64,000 nucleotides of DNA. It comes from Gilliamella sp. Pas-s25 (GTDB lineage Bacteria; Pseudomonadota; Gammaproteobacteria; Enterobacterales; Orbaceae). The first letter of the stretch is position 1, and each line of letters begins with the position of its first letter. Shown piece by piece: positions 1-9,647 of the stretch. Both the position numbers and the translations under genes were made by a program. The stretch lies in contig NZ_WTEV01000005.1 in assembly GCF_009795885.1 (NCBI RefSeq), positions 1 to 64,000 on the forward strand, given 5' to 3'. The notes beneath the pieces were generated by a model that was not told where the DNA came from, did no database searches, and saw only the letters and a list, made by a program, of their open reading frames with translations.

Positions 1-110
1 GAATCAAGCAATATCGTTCAATATCAACTAGATACGATAAGTTAGAAAGGAATTATGCCAGTATGGTATCACTGGCATTTATGTTGATGTGGCTGCCAAT
101 GTATTGTTGA
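1..110 (+). mobile_element. IS5-type transposase, 3' end (cut by window edge)
   Basis: Reading from base 3 gives IKQYRSISTRYDKLERNYA followed by SMVSLAFMLMWLPMYC and a TGA at 108-110. The TRYDKL..NY..MV.LA...IWLP pattern is the usual C-terminus of IS5-family DDE transposases. Only the last ~35 codons lie in the window, so I cannot say whether the element is intact. No clear terminal inverted repeat is visible in the bases that follow. It marks the left edge as a mobile-element-rich junction. Confidence 0.7.
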
Positions 111-396
111 GCAATTTATGTACAGCAAAGATCAACAGCCCCTAATCAATAAGATAAAAATGTAGCTACACGATTAAATGGCTTATTAAAGGCTCTTAAT
201 GAACTCATTTCGTTCCGTAGGGATAGCAATTATTTGTGTTATTTACCATAATTTGAGAAATAACTGTCATGAAGTTTGCTTAGAATTAAAAAAACATTGG
301 AAATAAATTAAGGCGGTAGAGTAAACACGATAATAAAACCTATCAAGATGAGATGCAACAAAGTGACACGAAACGTTTATTTTTTCTTCAAGATTG
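111..396. other. Non-coding stretch between two transposase remnants
   Basis: No ORF of useful length and no recognisable RNA gene is seen on either strand. The sequence between the IS5-type end and the IS256-type remnant is probably scrambled element DNA. A similar gene-free stretch runs from 637 to 870, upstream of the IS256-type fragment, and nothing can be assigned there. Confidence 0.5.
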
Positions 397-636
397 GTTT
401 GTTCTTTTACCAAATTCTATAATAAATTGACTCGTTGCGTTTTTCTAGTTTTGGAACGACATAGTCCATTTTTTAGAAACTTGTTGTATCGCAAAATAGG
501 TGACTTTTTTAACTGAATTATTGGTTGGGGAAACCTTATGATTCTTAATGGTATGACGAATAACACTATTTAAAGTTTCTATCGTATTGGCGGTATAAAT
601 TGCTTTCAAATTTTTTGTTATCGCTTTGTAGTCTTT
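397..636 (-). pseudogene. Decayed IS256-type (mutator) transposase, C-terminal fragment
   Basis: The minus strand from 636 reads KDYKAITKNLKAIYTAN, then TIETLNSVIRHTIKNHKVSP, then KKVTYFAIQQVSKKWTMSFQN, a TAG at 445-447, and KNATSQFIIEFGK beyond it. IS256-family transposases end with IYTTNAIESLN..IRK..K.RG.FP..., ...LY.A......KW.MP...W..ALNQF. The TAG stands where the conserved Trp codon (TGG) is expected. A stop also lies directly upstream of KDY and no N-terminal two thirds is present. It is therefore a dead fragment. Confidence 0.7.
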
Positions 637-870
637 CTAACTCACAAATTTCAAACTGCTTTATCTATCCCGTGGATAACAAGCTCTAAATATTTTTTTA
701 CTCATTAGGTCAGTTCAAAAAGAGTTAAATACACAAATTTATTTACAGGGTCAAGATGAAAGAAAACAGTAAACTTAGTTATGAAGTGTAAATAATCCAG
801 CATTTTTTCCAATTAAATATTGCCATGATAAAGCTTTATTTAGGGATCTCTTTTGTTATTTAAAAAATAA

Positions 871-1179
871 TTAAATTACCTCAACAGTTGCTACTTGTTT
901 AGACCCCTCATAAATAATTATTTTAAACCCTTTATTGAGTAAATAACTGGGCGCAGTTTCCATTAAGAAATGAGCTTCTCCAAAACCTATTCTTTCGTGA
1001 GTATTAATGTTTTCATTATTTTTAACATTTATTACCAATGACCAACTTGTCATATCACCTTGCTTGTCTTTAAGCGGTTCAGTGATCGGATAGTATTTTG
1101 TATTTATGGGAAGCGTTTGTTTTCCACCTTGTTGTATAGATTGCCAATAAATTTTGACATTAACTGTCGAACGTTGCAT
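871..1179 (-). CDS. Small conserved hypothetical protein, possible orphan immunity protein
   Basis: A 102-residue protein with no signal peptide and no membrane segment. The C-terminal half has the run GFGEAHFLMETAPSYLL, then GFKIIIYEGSKQVATVEVI. An FL...AP..L..G....LYEG...VA.G.V ending is seen in small proteins with an EF-Tu domain-3-like beta-barrel, so that fold is a tentative guess. It is the last of three minus-strand small genes beside transposase debris. The two upstream genes look like immunity proteins, so a similar role is inferred from context only. Its own function is not recognised. Confidence 0.5.
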   Translation of the reverse strand: MQRSTVNVKIYWQSIQQGGKQTLPINTKYYPITEPLKDKQGDMTSWSLVINVKNNENINTHERIGFGEAHFLMETAPSYLLNKGFKIIIYEGSKQVATVEVI

Positions 1180-1389
1180 TTTTAGATTCCTATTTAGTTA
1201 TTTGTTATTCTGTTATTTTTCAATATGTGTACCAATTTATTTAAAGGGCTTCTTAATAATAAATTATCAAATTTTACTGAGTTATAAAGATTCTTTTTTG
1301 TTTAAAAAAGACAGATCTTACATACTCCATCGTAGGAGGACAATTTACATAGAAAATTACATTTGCTTTAATTTAAGCTTGGTTGGTGT

Positions 1390-1875
1390 CTACCTTCTTA
1401 TAAATACATCACTAAATTGCTCAATCATTTCTTTTGTGACGATATTATTTTTATAATCTGTTAAGTAACTTTTGTTTAGTTTGCTATAACCATTTTTATC
1501 CAATTTATCCACCAGCCAATTGCAAACAGGGCATAGTTCAAAAATAGCATCTTCAGCGCTTTCGAACACCATAAATTGGCAACAAACACAAGTTACCCCT
1601 GATATTTCACTATCTGGATGATCAATAATCTTGATTTTATTTCCAGTAATTTGCTCGATTTTTGTTTCGAGATAACAATTTTTGAATAACGGTGAGGGTT
1701 TATAATTATCAAGAATATCATTATTAAATATTGCTTGTTTAGCATGCTCGCAAGATTGCTGGTTTATCATGCCATTTTCAAATAAATATGTTGTTCTAGC
1801 TTGTAAGCTTAAACTAAATAACGCATGATAACTTAAAAAATTGATAACCTCATCACGCAAAAAAGATATACACAT
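1390..1875 (-). CDS. CPCC-type cysteine-rich domain protein, probable orphan immunity gene
   Basis: A 161-residue protein. Residues ~95-120 carry two CxxC-like pairs, CVCCQF and CPVCNW, separated by about 18 residues with an aromatic-Glu-Leu lead-in (FELCPVC). This is the layout of the small Cys-rich CPCC zinc-binding domain (PxCPCCG...FEICPVCxWEDD), often found in immunity or toxin-associated genes. The first pair is degenerate (CVCC for CPCC) and the usual trailing acidic pair is weak (LVDK). It sits between two other small minus-strand genes with no toxin gene in view. A metal-binding immunity role is inferred. Confidence 0.55.
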   Translation of the reverse strand: MCISFLRDEVINFLSYHALFSLSLQARTTYLFENGMINQQSCEHAKQAIFNNDILDNYKPSPLFKNCYLETKIEQITGNKIKIIDHPDSEISGVTCVCCQFMVFESAEDAIFELCPVCNWLVDKLDKNGYSKLNKSYLTDYKNNIVTKEMIEQFSDVFIRR

Positions 1876-1970
1876 AATATTGCTATGTCTCTATTAAGTT
1901 CATAGTTAAATGAACGCTATAGTGCTAATTACCTATTTAGCAAGAATATAATTATCACAAACGGTCATTT

Positions 1971-2489
1971 TTAGAAATAAATATAAAGCGCAATTGAAAC
2001 AATAACCCAACTCCATATAAGAATATCTAGCTGGCGATTTTTCTTATATTTTTTGTCAAGAGATTGTAATAGCTCATCCAAAAATAAAATAAAACAGTTA
2101 AATGATTCAAATTGCAGTGTTAATTCTCGCTCTACGACTGACCAGTAGTAAATACAACCATTATCTTGAGGCCTTAATGAAAGCAGGTAACAATTCAAGT
2201 TTAGATCAGAAGCAAAAGGTAGCATATCTTGTAGCTGTGGAAAATCTCGCCTAAACTGCGCATAAATATTTTCTATTGTAAGGCCATATTTTATGCTAAA
2301 AAAATTAATCAAAAACTTGTCATCAACATAATTACTCATTTTACTATCAACTTGTATAAAAGTTCCTCCGTTAAATTGGCGGTAAAAGTTGATAAAATCA
2401 TCGGGAATTTTATTCCCAACTAATTGACTAAATTCGTTGAGTTCTTCATCAGTTAATTGTTGTTGTGTTTCTTCGAGTTTCAATACCAT
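1971..2489 (-). CDS. SMI1/KNR4 (SUKH) family protein with C-terminal membrane anchor
   Basis: A 172-residue protein. The N-terminal part (LTDEELNEFSQLVGNKIPDD, then FINFYRQFNGG) matches the start of SUKH/SMI1-KNR4 domains: a helix, a short P..(F/Y) turn, then (F/Y)..FNGG. Many SUKH proteins are immunity factors against nuclease and deaminase toxins of polymorphic toxin systems. Unusually, the last ~19 residues (IWSWVIVSIALYIYF region) form one hydrophobic segment, which would tether the domain to the inner membrane. The gene is the first of the three-gene minus-strand series, directly downstream of plsB in the same orientation. No partner toxin is present. Confidence 0.65.
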   Translation of the reverse strand: MVLKLEETQQQLTDEELNEFSQLVGNKIPDDFINFYRQFNGGTFIQVDSKMSNYVDDKFLINFFSIKYGLTIENIYAQFRRDFPQLQDMLPFASDLNLNCYLLSLRPQDNGCIYYWSVVERELTLQFESFNCFILFLDELLQSLDKKYKKNRQLDILIWSWVIVSIALYIYF

Positions 2490-2584
2490 TTGTTTTTTCT
2501 TTTCACCAAAACCGTATCAACTAAAAAGCATGACTTATTATTTTTTTATTTAATAGCTTCATCATGCACTTTTTATTATTTGAG

Positions 2585-5002
2585 TTATAAATTGATTTCG
2601 TCGATAGTTTGCATTACTCGTGCTGTAATTAAAGGCTTAAGTATTGTATTCATGGTTTCAATTTTTGCTAAGTTGGTATCATTCTGGTCGCCTAAATAAC
2701 CTTGCTCTCGTAGTGATGCGACTAATGTTGAAAAGACACCTTTGTCGAAGAATTCTGGAGCATTAATACCATGCAAAACAGATAACCGTTCAGCAATGAG
2801 TCGCGCCTCTTTTTCTAGTGTCGCACGGCTAATCGTTGGATCTTTTTGCAATAAAGAAAATGCAATGGCATAACGTTGCAATGTATCTTTAGATGATGAC
2901 GCAATTAACTGTAAATCCGACATTTTTAAATAATTCAATGTTAATTTATCTGGTGAATAGCTGATGAGGTTTAATTCGGCATACGTTTTAATAATTTTAT
3001 TCACATATTCGGTAAGTTGTTCTGCATTATGATAAACAAATAGTTCTGATTTGATTAAAGGAAAAAGTAGTTTTACTTGTTCTAGCACTTCATCAGATGA
3101 AATTCGATTATGTTTGAGTAAAATTCTCGCCACGATAGCAGGAATAATCAGCAAATGCTGAATGTTATTTCGATAATAAGTCATTAAAACAGCTTGTTCG
3201 GAAGTAAGACCGACGATTTCGCCAGCTTCATCTGTTGTGATAACAAATTTCCCCATTTCTTTAGCATGTTCATACAATTCTTCTGGTGTTTGATCTGGAA
3301 TAGTTATCAAATCTGAATAAGGAATACTTTTTAATAATTTTAACAAATGATCTATCTGTTCAATTAACCTAACTTTAGTTAGTGCTCGTTGATCTGCCGC
3401 TAATAATATTGAACAACATAAATTCATCGCGTTGATTGCCGCTGATGAATTAATATGCTCCATAATTTGCTTAGCAAGTAAGTTAGTTGTTGGTGTTAAC
3501 CATTGTGGGCGTTGGGTGCCGGTTGGTTCGATAGCATCTCGCCATTCTGGTATATGTTGGTTCAAAAATTGGTTTAACGGTATCGGTTGACCAAAATTAA
3601 CATAACCAAACCCCAATTTTTTTAGCTTTAAAAATGCTTTTATAGTACGCCATAAGCTCTCTTTTTCTTTTTTGGCTCCTCGTAATTCATTGGCATAGGT
3701 AGCAACTTCTAGTACATGCTCATAACCAATATAAACAGGCACAACAGTAATTGGTCTTGCATCACCACGTAATAATGTTTGAATTGTCATCATTAACATA
3801 CCTGTTTTAGGATCGAGTAACCGACCGGTACGTGAGCGCCCACCTTCAACAAAATATTCAACAGCATAACCGCGGATAAAAAGTTCAGCTAAATATTCTC
3901 GAAAAACCGAAGTATAGAGTTTATTACCTCTGAATGAGCGGCGAATAAAAAATGCACCTAATCGCCTAAAAATAGGACCTGCGGGCCAAAAGTTCAAGTT
4001 AATGCCAGCTGCAATATGGGGCGGGACTAGTCCTTGTCGATAAAGCACATAAGATAATAACAAGTAGTCCATATGGCTACGGTGGCAAGGGGCATAGACA
4101 ATTTCATGACCATTTTGCGCTAACTCACGAACAGGATCGGCATTTGTCACTTTTAACCCTTGATAAAGCCTATTCCACGCCCAAGTGAGGACAAAATCTG
4201 TAATTCTTAGCATACGATAAGAAAAATTAGCCGCAATTTCATTTAAAATGACTAATGCATTTTTTTTGGCTTTATCAAGACTCACATTTTTACTTTTGGC
4301 TTCTTCTTGTATGGCTTCAGAAAGTACTTGTTTCTTGAGTAAATTATTTAACATTGCTTGACGAACAGGAAGTTTAGGGCCAATTGAAGCCATGCGCTGT
4401 TTTGCAAAATGAATCCGTGCAACACGTGCTAATTTATGTGCTAAAACAGGAAGATCTTGCTGTTTATCCACATGAATATCTTTAAATGAAACCGTACGAG
4501 AAAAGCGCGTATAACAGTCTCTGCCTAACGTGATTATTTTAAAAAACTTACTGGTTGCACCAAGCACTTGTAGTGATAGCTTTCTTTTTCCTTCAGTATC
4601 GGGACGACGGCCAAACATCACCGAAACAGGTAACATTTGGATATCAAGATCATGATTTTGTTGATGTGCCGAAATATAATCTCTTAAAATTTCAATCGCT
4701 TTGTTTTTTTGTTGATTAGATGCAAAAATACCTGGCCCTTTATCAATATAGAGATAAGCAGGAATGTTTTTACCATTGATATCAATGCCAACTAGTGGAT
4801 CAGGTAAATTATATTGTAAACAAAGAGAGCGAATTACCATCAAATCAATTTGAGAGTTGTAAGGTAACACATATAAAATTGGTCTGTCGGTATCAAGATC
4901 TAATTCTGTTATCGGATCGGTAGGAATCGGTTTACTTTTAACAAAAAGTTTGACCAAGATTTGGATAAGAAAAAAATAAACTTTAGTCCACCAAGAAAAC
5001 AT
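2585..5002 (-). CDS. plsB: Glycerol-3-phosphate 1-O-acyltransferase
   Basis: An 805-residue homologue of E. coli PlsB (807), the inner-membrane enzyme that acylates sn-glycerol-3-phosphate to lysophosphatidate, the first step of phospholipid synthesis. The acyltransferase blocks are visible in order: HRSHMD (HX4D, near residue 307), GAFFIRRSF, FVEGGRSRTG, and a VPVYIGYE block. The N-terminus (MFSWWTKVYFF) matches the amphipathic start of the family. It is transcribed alone on the minus strand. A 435-bp gap separates its start from dauA, and the immunity-like genes follow in the same orientation after about 95 bp. Confidence 0.96.
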   Translation of the reverse strand: MFSWWTKVYFFLIQILVKLFVKSKPIPTDPITELDLDTDRPILYVLPYNSQIDLMVIRSLCLQYNLPDPLVGIDINGKNIPAYLYIDKGPGIFASNQQKNKAIEILRDYISAHQQNHDLDIQMLPVSVMFGRRPDTEGKRKLSLQVLGATSKFFKIITLGRDCYTRFSRTVSFKDIHVDKQQDLPVLAHKLARVARIHFAKQRMASIGPKLPVRQAMLNNLLKKQVLSEAIQEEAKSKNVSLDKAKKNALVILNEIAANFSYRMLRITDFVLTWAWNRLYQGLKVTNADPVRELAQNGHEIVYAPCHRSHMDYLLLSYVLYRQGLVPPHIAAGINLNFWPAGPIFRRLGAFFIRRSFRGNKLYTSVFREYLAELFIRGYAVEYFVEGGRSRTGRLLDPKTGMLMMTIQTLLRGDARPITVVPVYIGYEHVLEVATYANELRGAKKEKESLWRTIKAFLKLKKLGFGYVNFGQPIPLNQFLNQHIPEWRDAIEPTGTQRPQWLTPTTNLLAKQIMEHINSSAAINAMNLCCSILLAADQRALTKVRLIEQIDHLLKLLKSIPYSDLITIPDQTPEELYEHAKEMGKFVITTDEAGEIVGLTSEQAVLMTYYRNNIQHLLIIPAIVARILLKHNRISSDEVLEQVKLLFPLIKSELFVYHNAEQLTEYVNKIIKTYAELNLISYSPDKLTLNYLKMSDLQLIASSSKDTLQRYAIAFSLLQKDPTISRATLEKEARLIAERLSVLHGINAPEFFDKGVFSTLVASLREQGYLGDQNDTNLAKIETMNTILKPLITARVMQTIDEINL

Positions 5003-5438
5003 AAAAAATAAACCTCATACTTTTGCGTTACTGATCTACCTAACTAATTTTAACTGTTTAACCCATCAAGCAAACAAAAATAAAAGTTTTGTTTGTAAAG
5101 CTAGATAGTGTTTTTATGTATTAAAAAGAGCAATGAATTAAGTATATACTTGTTACCGTTTGATCGTTAACAAATTTGCACAATCTTTAGTCGATGTGAT
5201 TTTAGGTAAATAAAAAAGCAGATTATAACGTTTTATTGCTATCAACGCCACGAATCTACTTGGCTTTTATCTTCACTATTGATCCTATAATATTGATTAG
5301 GTAATGATTTGATTAATCCTTACCGACATAAACGTCTTTACAAAAAGGTGTTTATTTTTATAACACCCTTTTATTTTTTGTAAAAAAGATTATCTTATTA
5401 GGCACCCAAGATAACTTCCCTCTAATTGATTAAAAACA
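5003..5438. other. Divergent intergenic region plsB/dauA
   Basis: This 436-bp region carries the divergent promoters of plsB and dauA. It is AT-rich with no ORF of note. It contains one imperfect hairpin (5343-5372: AAAAGGTGTT / AACACCCTTTT, one bulged C) followed by TTATTTTTTG, which looks like an intrinsic terminator pointing toward dauA and lying about 66 bp before its start. That could mean a leader RNA or a small RNA ending there. Nothing else is assignable. Confidence 0.5.
5343..5372 (+). terminator. Terminator-like hairpin upstream of dauA
   Basis: A 10-bp arm AAAAGGTGTT pairs with AACACCCTTTT across a 9-nt loop with one bulged C, followed by a T-rich run. No upstream coding gene on the plus strand needs it, so it is a candidate attenuator or the end of a short RNA. 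Confidence 0.4.
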
Positions 5439-7112
5439 ATGAAATTATATGGCCTTTCTGGCACCAAAATTAGCTGTGCATTTATATCAGCATGTATAAG
5501 TACTCCTTATAACACAACTCGTTTTATCAAAGATCTAATAGCCGGAATTACCGTTGGTATTATTGCTATACCATTAGCAATGGCTCTTGCAATCGCTAGT
5601 GGTGTGCCACCACAGTATGGTCTATATACAGCAATTATAGCGGGCTTTGTGATTGCATTAACGGGGGGATCGCGTTTTAGTGTTTCTGGTCCTACTGCTG
5701 CATTTGTAGTGATTTTATATCCTGTATCATTACAATATGGATTATCTGGATTACTCGTTGCAACATTACTATCCGGTATATTTCTTGTATTAATGGGATT
5801 GATTCGATTAGGTCGATTAATCGAATATATTCCATTACCCGTGGTATTAGGGTTCACATCAGGTATTGCCATAACTATTGCCACCATGCAAATTAAAGAT
5901 TTTTTTGGCTTGACGCTTGAGCATATGCCAGAAAGTTATATCGGAAAAGTTATTGAATTAACTAAAATGCTACCAACTATTAATATAGCTGATACCATAG
6001 TTGGTGTGGTAACACTGATGGTGTTAATTATATGGCCAAAGCTTAGCGTTAAAATATCAGGGCACTTACCCGCACTGGTTGCTGGTATTGCTGTCATGTT
6101 TATTTTTAATCAATTTGGCTATCAAATTGAAACGATTGGTTCACGATTTACCTATACGCTGGCTGATAATACAATAGGTCATGGTATACCCGCTGTACTG
6201 CCAAAATTCGTTTTACCTTGGCAGCATGCTGAGTTTAATTGGGATTGGTCAATACTCACAGCGCTATTACCAATTTCGCTAACCATGGCAATGTTATGCG
6301 CAATTGAATCACTACTGTGTGCTGTAGTATTAGATGAAATGACGCACACCAAACATCACTCAAATAGTGAGTTAATTGGTCAAGGTTTAGGAAATATTAT
6401 TGCGCCCTTTTTTGGTGGTATTTCAGCAACTGCGGCTATCGCGCGGTCGGCTGCAAATGTCAAAGCTGGGGCCACATCGCCGATTGCTGCCGTTTTGCAT
6501 TCACTCATTGTGTTACTTGCCCTAATTTGCTTTGCACCTGCATTATCATTTATCCCACTTTCGGCAATGGCTGCATTGTTACTTATCGTGGCATGGAATA
6601 TGAGTGCGGTTCAACGGGTCATTTATATTATCAAATGTGCGCCAAAAGATGATATTTTAATTATGCTTATTTGCATGTCGCTAACAGTACTATTTGATAT
6701 GGTGATTGCAATTACACTTGGAATTGTGCTTGCATCAATTCTATTTATGCGCCGTATTGCTCGAATGACTCGCTTAGTTGAGCTAAATCGTAGTGATGAT
6801 AAAACTTTAGTGTTACGTATTAATGGACCACTGTTTTTTGCTGCTGCAGAACGTACATTCTTAGAAATCTATCAAAAGATTAATGGGTATGAACACATAG
6901 TGCTACAATGGGATGCAGTACCTATTCTTGATGCTGGTGGACTCAATGCTTTAATACATTTTATCGATGAACTACCTGAACATGTTGATCTATCAATTTG
7001 CGAATTACAATTTCAACCATTAAAAACATTAGCTCGCGCCAAAATTGTTCCAATTTCTAACAAGCTTATGTTCTATTCAACATTAGATGAAGCACTGAAA
7101 GATAAAGATTAA
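5439..7112 (+). CDS. dauA: SulP-family C4-dicarboxylate transporter DauA
   Basis: A 557-residue inner-membrane transporter with a C-terminal STAS domain (~residues 440-557). It follows the E. coli DauA (YchM, 559 aa) sequence closely: [52 protein letters not shown] and [12 protein letters not shown]-type segments are all present. DauA takes up succinate and related C4 acids at acidic pH. The N-terminal ~30 residues are polar, then about a dozen hydrophobic segments follow. The STAS part keeps the DAGGLNAL turn. It is probably monocistronic, with a strong inverted repeat 36 bp after the stop. Confidence 0.9.
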   Translation: MKLYGLSGTKISCAFISACISTPYNTTRFIKDLIAGITVGIIAIPLAMALAIASGVPPQYGLYTAIIAGFVIALTGGSRFSVSGPTAAFVVILYPVSLQYGLSGLLVATLLSGIFLVLMGLIRLGRLIEYIPLPVVLGFTSGIAITIATMQIKDFFGLTLEHMPESYIGKVIELTKMLPTINIADTIVGVVTLMVLIIWPKLSVKISGHLPALVAGIAVMFIFNQFGYQIETIGSRFTYTLADNTIGHGIPAVLPKFVLPWQHAEFNWDWSILTALLPISLTMAMLCAIESLLCAVVLDEMTHTKHHSNSELIGQGLGNIIAPFFGGISATAAIARSAANVKAGATSPIAAVLHSLIVLLALICFAPALSFIPLSAMAALLLIVAWNMSAVQRVIYIIKCAPKDDILIMLICMSLTVLFDMVIAITLGIVLASILFMRRIARMTRLVELNRSDDKTLVLRINGPLFFAAAERTFLEIYQKINGYEHIVLQWDAVPILDAGGLNALIHFIDELPEHVDLSICELQFQPLKTLARAKIVPISNKLMFYSTLDEALKDKD

Positions 7113-7148
7113 TTCTAAAATTAGTTTTATTATATTTAATAATTTATA

Positions 7149-7180
7149 TGCACAGTAATTATGTATAAAATTACTGTGCA
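7149..7180 (+). terminator. Long inverted repeat after dauA
   Basis: TGCACAGTAATT (7149-7160) and AATTACTGTGCA (7169-7180) are perfect 12-bp arms around an 8-nt loop, 36 bp after the dauA stop. Flanking ATTTAT/ATAAAT could extend the stem past one bulge. There is no long T run, so it may act as a terminator or as an mRNA 3'-end stabiliser. Confidence 0.6.
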
Positions 7181-7296
7181 ATAAATTATGCCTTCACTAC
7201 CTTTCTTTTCATTTACTAATCGCTGTTAACAGACTAAAGTCTTAACAGTGGTTTTAATTTGAAATCCAAAATTAACTCATAAAATAGGTAAATAAC

Positions 7297-7842
7297 ATGA
7301 TATCTAACGAAAACAAGTTCCACGATCTTAAAGAAAAATCAAGCGGGTTTATTTTAGTCGGTGTTATTTTAATTGTATTAGGGTGCTTAGCATTAGGTTA
7401 TCAGTTCATTGCAACCGTTTTTTCTATCTATTTTATTGGTGCATTAATTCTCATTGCAGGTATTGCTCAAGCACTACATTCTTTTAAAATAAAAAGTTTT
7501 GGTCAATCAGCATTATGGGCTGTGATGGGGATTTTATACATTTTTATTGGGTTAATGTCATTTGTCCAACCCGTTGCTGTTTCATCTGCCTTAACATTAG
7601 TGATGTCGTTCTTATTAATTATGGGTGGCTTTACCCAAATATTTGCGGCTATAAATAACCGCAATTTACCTCGTTGGGGATGGGTTTTAACTTCTGGAAT
7701 TATTACATTAATTTTAGGATTTATGATTATTGCAGGTTGGCCGTATGACAGTCTTTGGATATTAGGTATGTTTTTAGGCATTGATCTTATCTTCCAAGGT
7801 TGGGCATATGTTGTTATCGGCTTTGCACTAAAAAATCGTTAA
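7297..7842 (+). CDS. HdeD-family membrane protein (DUF308)
   Basis: A 181-residue integral membrane protein with six evenly spaced hydrophobic segments. It starts with SGFILVGVILIVLGCLALGY and has the internal repeats typical of HdeD/DUF308 (FLLIMGGFTQIFAAI, then W.W.L.SGIITLILGFMI, then LGMFLGIDLIFQGWAYV). HdeD of E. coli is an inner-membrane protein linked to acid resistance at high cell density; its biochemical activity is not known. Its place next to dauA, which also works at low pH, fits an acid-stress theme, though the two genes are separated by a hairpin and look independently transcribed. Confidence 0.82.
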   Translation: MISNENKFHDLKEKSSGFILVGVILIVLGCLALGYQFIATVFSIYFIGALILIAGIAQALHSFKIKSFGQSALWAVMGILYIFIGLMSFVQPVAVSSALTLVMSFLLIMGGFTQIFAAINNRNLPRWGWVLTSGIITLILGFMIIAGWPYDSLWILGMFLGIDLIFQGWAYVVIGFALKNR

Positions 7843-7859
7843 TAACTAATATTTTTATT

Positions 7860-7900
7860 TTGCTACTCACAATTTAAATTTCACAGGTCGTGAGTAGCAA
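7860..7900. terminator. Inverted repeat between convergent hdeD-like gene and rsgA
   Basis: TTGCTACTCAC (7860-7870) and GTGAGTAGCAA (7890-7900) are perfect 11-bp arms with a 19-nt loop between two converging genes. Neither side has a clean T tract, so termination is likely but not canonical. Confidence 0.5.
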
Positions 7901-7970
7901 CAAATTATATTCGAGCCTATCATCACTAAACCAACTAAAATTAAAATTTTTTAATTTTGTTTAAAGCTTA

Positions 7971-9008
7971 TTATTTATAGCTTTTATTAGTTTTTGCCTT
8001 TACTTCTTGCATTGTCTGTAAAATTCGATGATAGTTATCTAACCTTGATTGAGCAATTTCACCCTCTTGCACGGCTTTTTGTAGTAAACATCCTGGTGTG
8101 TCAAGATGATTACAATCACGAAAGTGGCAACCACCTAAATAATTATTAAATTCTTTAAAACCACTAATCACTTGCTCCGGCTCTAAGTGCCATAAACCAA
8201 ATTCACGGATCCCTGGTGAATCAATAATATCGCCGCCATTTGGTAAATGGTAAAGCTTTGATGAGGTTGTGGTGTGTTGACCAAGTCCTGATATTTCTGA
8301 AATACCTCCAGTCATCGCTGATTGTGATTGATCAGGTAACAGTAAATTAATAATGCTTGATTTACCCACACCAGATTGCCCAACTAAGATAGAAATCTTA
8401 CCTTGCAAAGCATCTTGCAATACCGCAATACCTTGTTGATGCTGGCATGAAACATACAACACTTGATAACCAATTTTGGTATAAATAGCCAATTGTTTTT
8501 CAACTTCATTACGTTGCTCATTATTGAGTAAATCAATTTTGTTTAAAACAATAATGGGTTGTATATCAGTACTTTCACAAGCCACTAAATAGCGATCGAT
8601 AATATTTAGTGATAGTTCTGGCAAGACAGCCGAAATAATCACGATTTGATCAACATTTGCGGCAACAGGTTTAACACCATCATAAAAATCAGGGCGAACA
8701 AGCTCAGAGTGCCGAGGATGAACCGCTTCAATGATGCCATTGGTGTTCGGCTCTAAACTTTCGCGCCACAAAACTTTATCACCAGTGACTAACGACGGTA
8801 ATGTGCGCCGAATACTACAACGATAAATAAGACCAGCACTATCTTCGACATCAGCCGATTTACCAAAACGACTTATCACCACACCATCACGAGGGGATGA
8901 AAAATTTGATAGACTTTCATCTTGTTTTATAGCTAATCGTTGCTGGTGTTTTGCCGCTACGCGCCTTTTTTGATTTTGGGAGAGTTGATTTTTTGCCATA
9001 GCACTCAT
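7971..9008 (-). CDS. rsgA: Small ribosomal subunit biogenesis GTPase RsgA
   Basis: A 345-residue circularly permuted GTPase that checks late 30S subunit maturation. The order of motifs is diagnostic: an OB-fold N-terminus, then G4 (NKIDLL), then G1 ([12 protein letters not shown]), then G3 (DSPGIREFG), then the zinc-binding C...CNH....C cluster ([16 protein letters not shown]). G3 reads DSPG where DTPG is commoner, a mild change also seen in relatives. The start at MSAMAKN could instead be the second Met nine bases later; neither has a strong ribosome-binding site. It is divergent from orn with a 70-bp gap, the arrangement known from enterobacteria. Confidence 0.95.
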   Translation of the reverse strand: MSAMAKNQLSQNQKRRVAAKHQQRLAIKQDESLSNFSSPRDGVVISRFGKSADVEDSAGLIYRCSIRRTLPSLVTGDKVLWRESLEPNTNGIIEAVHPRHSELVRPDFYDGVKPVAANVDQIVIISAVLPELSLNIIDRYLVACESTDIQPIIVLNKIDLLNNEQRNEVEKQLAIYTKIGYQVLYVSCQHQQGIAVLQDALQGKISILVGQSGVGKSSIINLLLPDQSQSAMTGGISEISGLGQHTTTSSKLYHLPNGGDIIDSPGIREFGLWHLEPEQVISGFKEFNNYLGGCHFRDCNHLDTPGCLLQKAVQEGEIAQSRLDNYHRILQTMQEVKAKTNKSYK

Positions 9009-9078
9009 TTTTTACTAAAACAGATTGTCAGTTATGCTACACTACTGAGTATCAAAAAGAAAATTTCTATCGCAAATT

Positions 9079-9642
9079 ATGAGCAAACAACCACAAATTA
9101 ACAATAGTAATCTTATTTGGATCGATCTTGAAATGACAGGACTTAATCCAACCACTGATCGCATTATTGAAATTGCAACCATTGTTACCGATTCTAATTT
9201 AAATATCCTTGCTGAAGGACCGGTCATTGCCGTTCATCAATCTGATGAGCAATTAGCTTTAATGGATGAGTGGAATCAAAATACTCATGGCAAATCAGGA
9301 CTCATTGAGCGTGTTCGTACAAGTACCATTAGCGAACAACAAGCCGAACAACAAACCATCGAATTTTTAAAACAATGGGTACCTGAAAACTGCTCACCGA
9401 TTTGTGGTAATACTATTGGGCAAGATCGTCGTTTTTTATTTAACTATATGCCTAATTTAGAAAGTTATTTCCATTATCGTTATTTAGATGTCAGCACAAT
9501 TAAAGAATTAGCTAAACGTTGGAAACCGGAAATACTAAAAGGAATTAGTAAACAGAGTTCGCACCAAGCGCTTGATGATATTCGTGATTCGATTGCCGAA
9601 CTGGTTTATTACCGCGAGCACTTTTTTAATCTAACCAAATAA
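9079..9642 (+). CDS. orn: Oligoribonuclease
   Basis: A 187-residue DEDDh 3'-5' exoribonuclease that degrades 2-5 nt RNA fragments, including pGpG from cyclic di-GMP breakdown. The first motif ([10 protein letters not shown]) carries the metal-binding Asp and Glu, and the last ([11 protein letters not shown]) carries the DEDDh His and Asp. Length matches E. coli Orn (181). It starts 70 bp from divergent rsgA. waaA follows 6 bp after its stop, so the two are probably cotranscribed. Confidence 0.96.
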   Translation: MSKQPQINNSNLIWIDLEMTGLNPTTDRIIEIATIVTDSNLNILAEGPVIAVHQSDEQLALMDEWNQNTHGKSGLIERVRTSTISEQQAEQQTIEFLKQWVPENCSPICGNTIGQDRRFLFNYMPNLESYFHYRYLDVSTIKELAKRWKPEILKGISKQSSHQALDDIRDSIAELVYYREHFFNLTK

Positions 9643-9647
9643 TTAGC

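Noticed and set aside
445-447. TAG in the IS256-type fragment as a recoded codon
   Set aside because: The fragment lacks its N-terminal two thirds and has another stop upstream, so it is simply decayed.
1154-1456. Plus-strand 100-codon reading frame between the first two immunity-like genes
   Set aside because: It overlaps both minus-strand genes, is a run of Phe/Leu/Ile from AT-rich DNA and has no ribosome-binding site.
5507-5887. 126-codon minus-strand frame inside dauA
   Set aside because: Shadow of a well-conserved transporter gene; repeats of Asn/Pro/Ile reflect the complementary codons.
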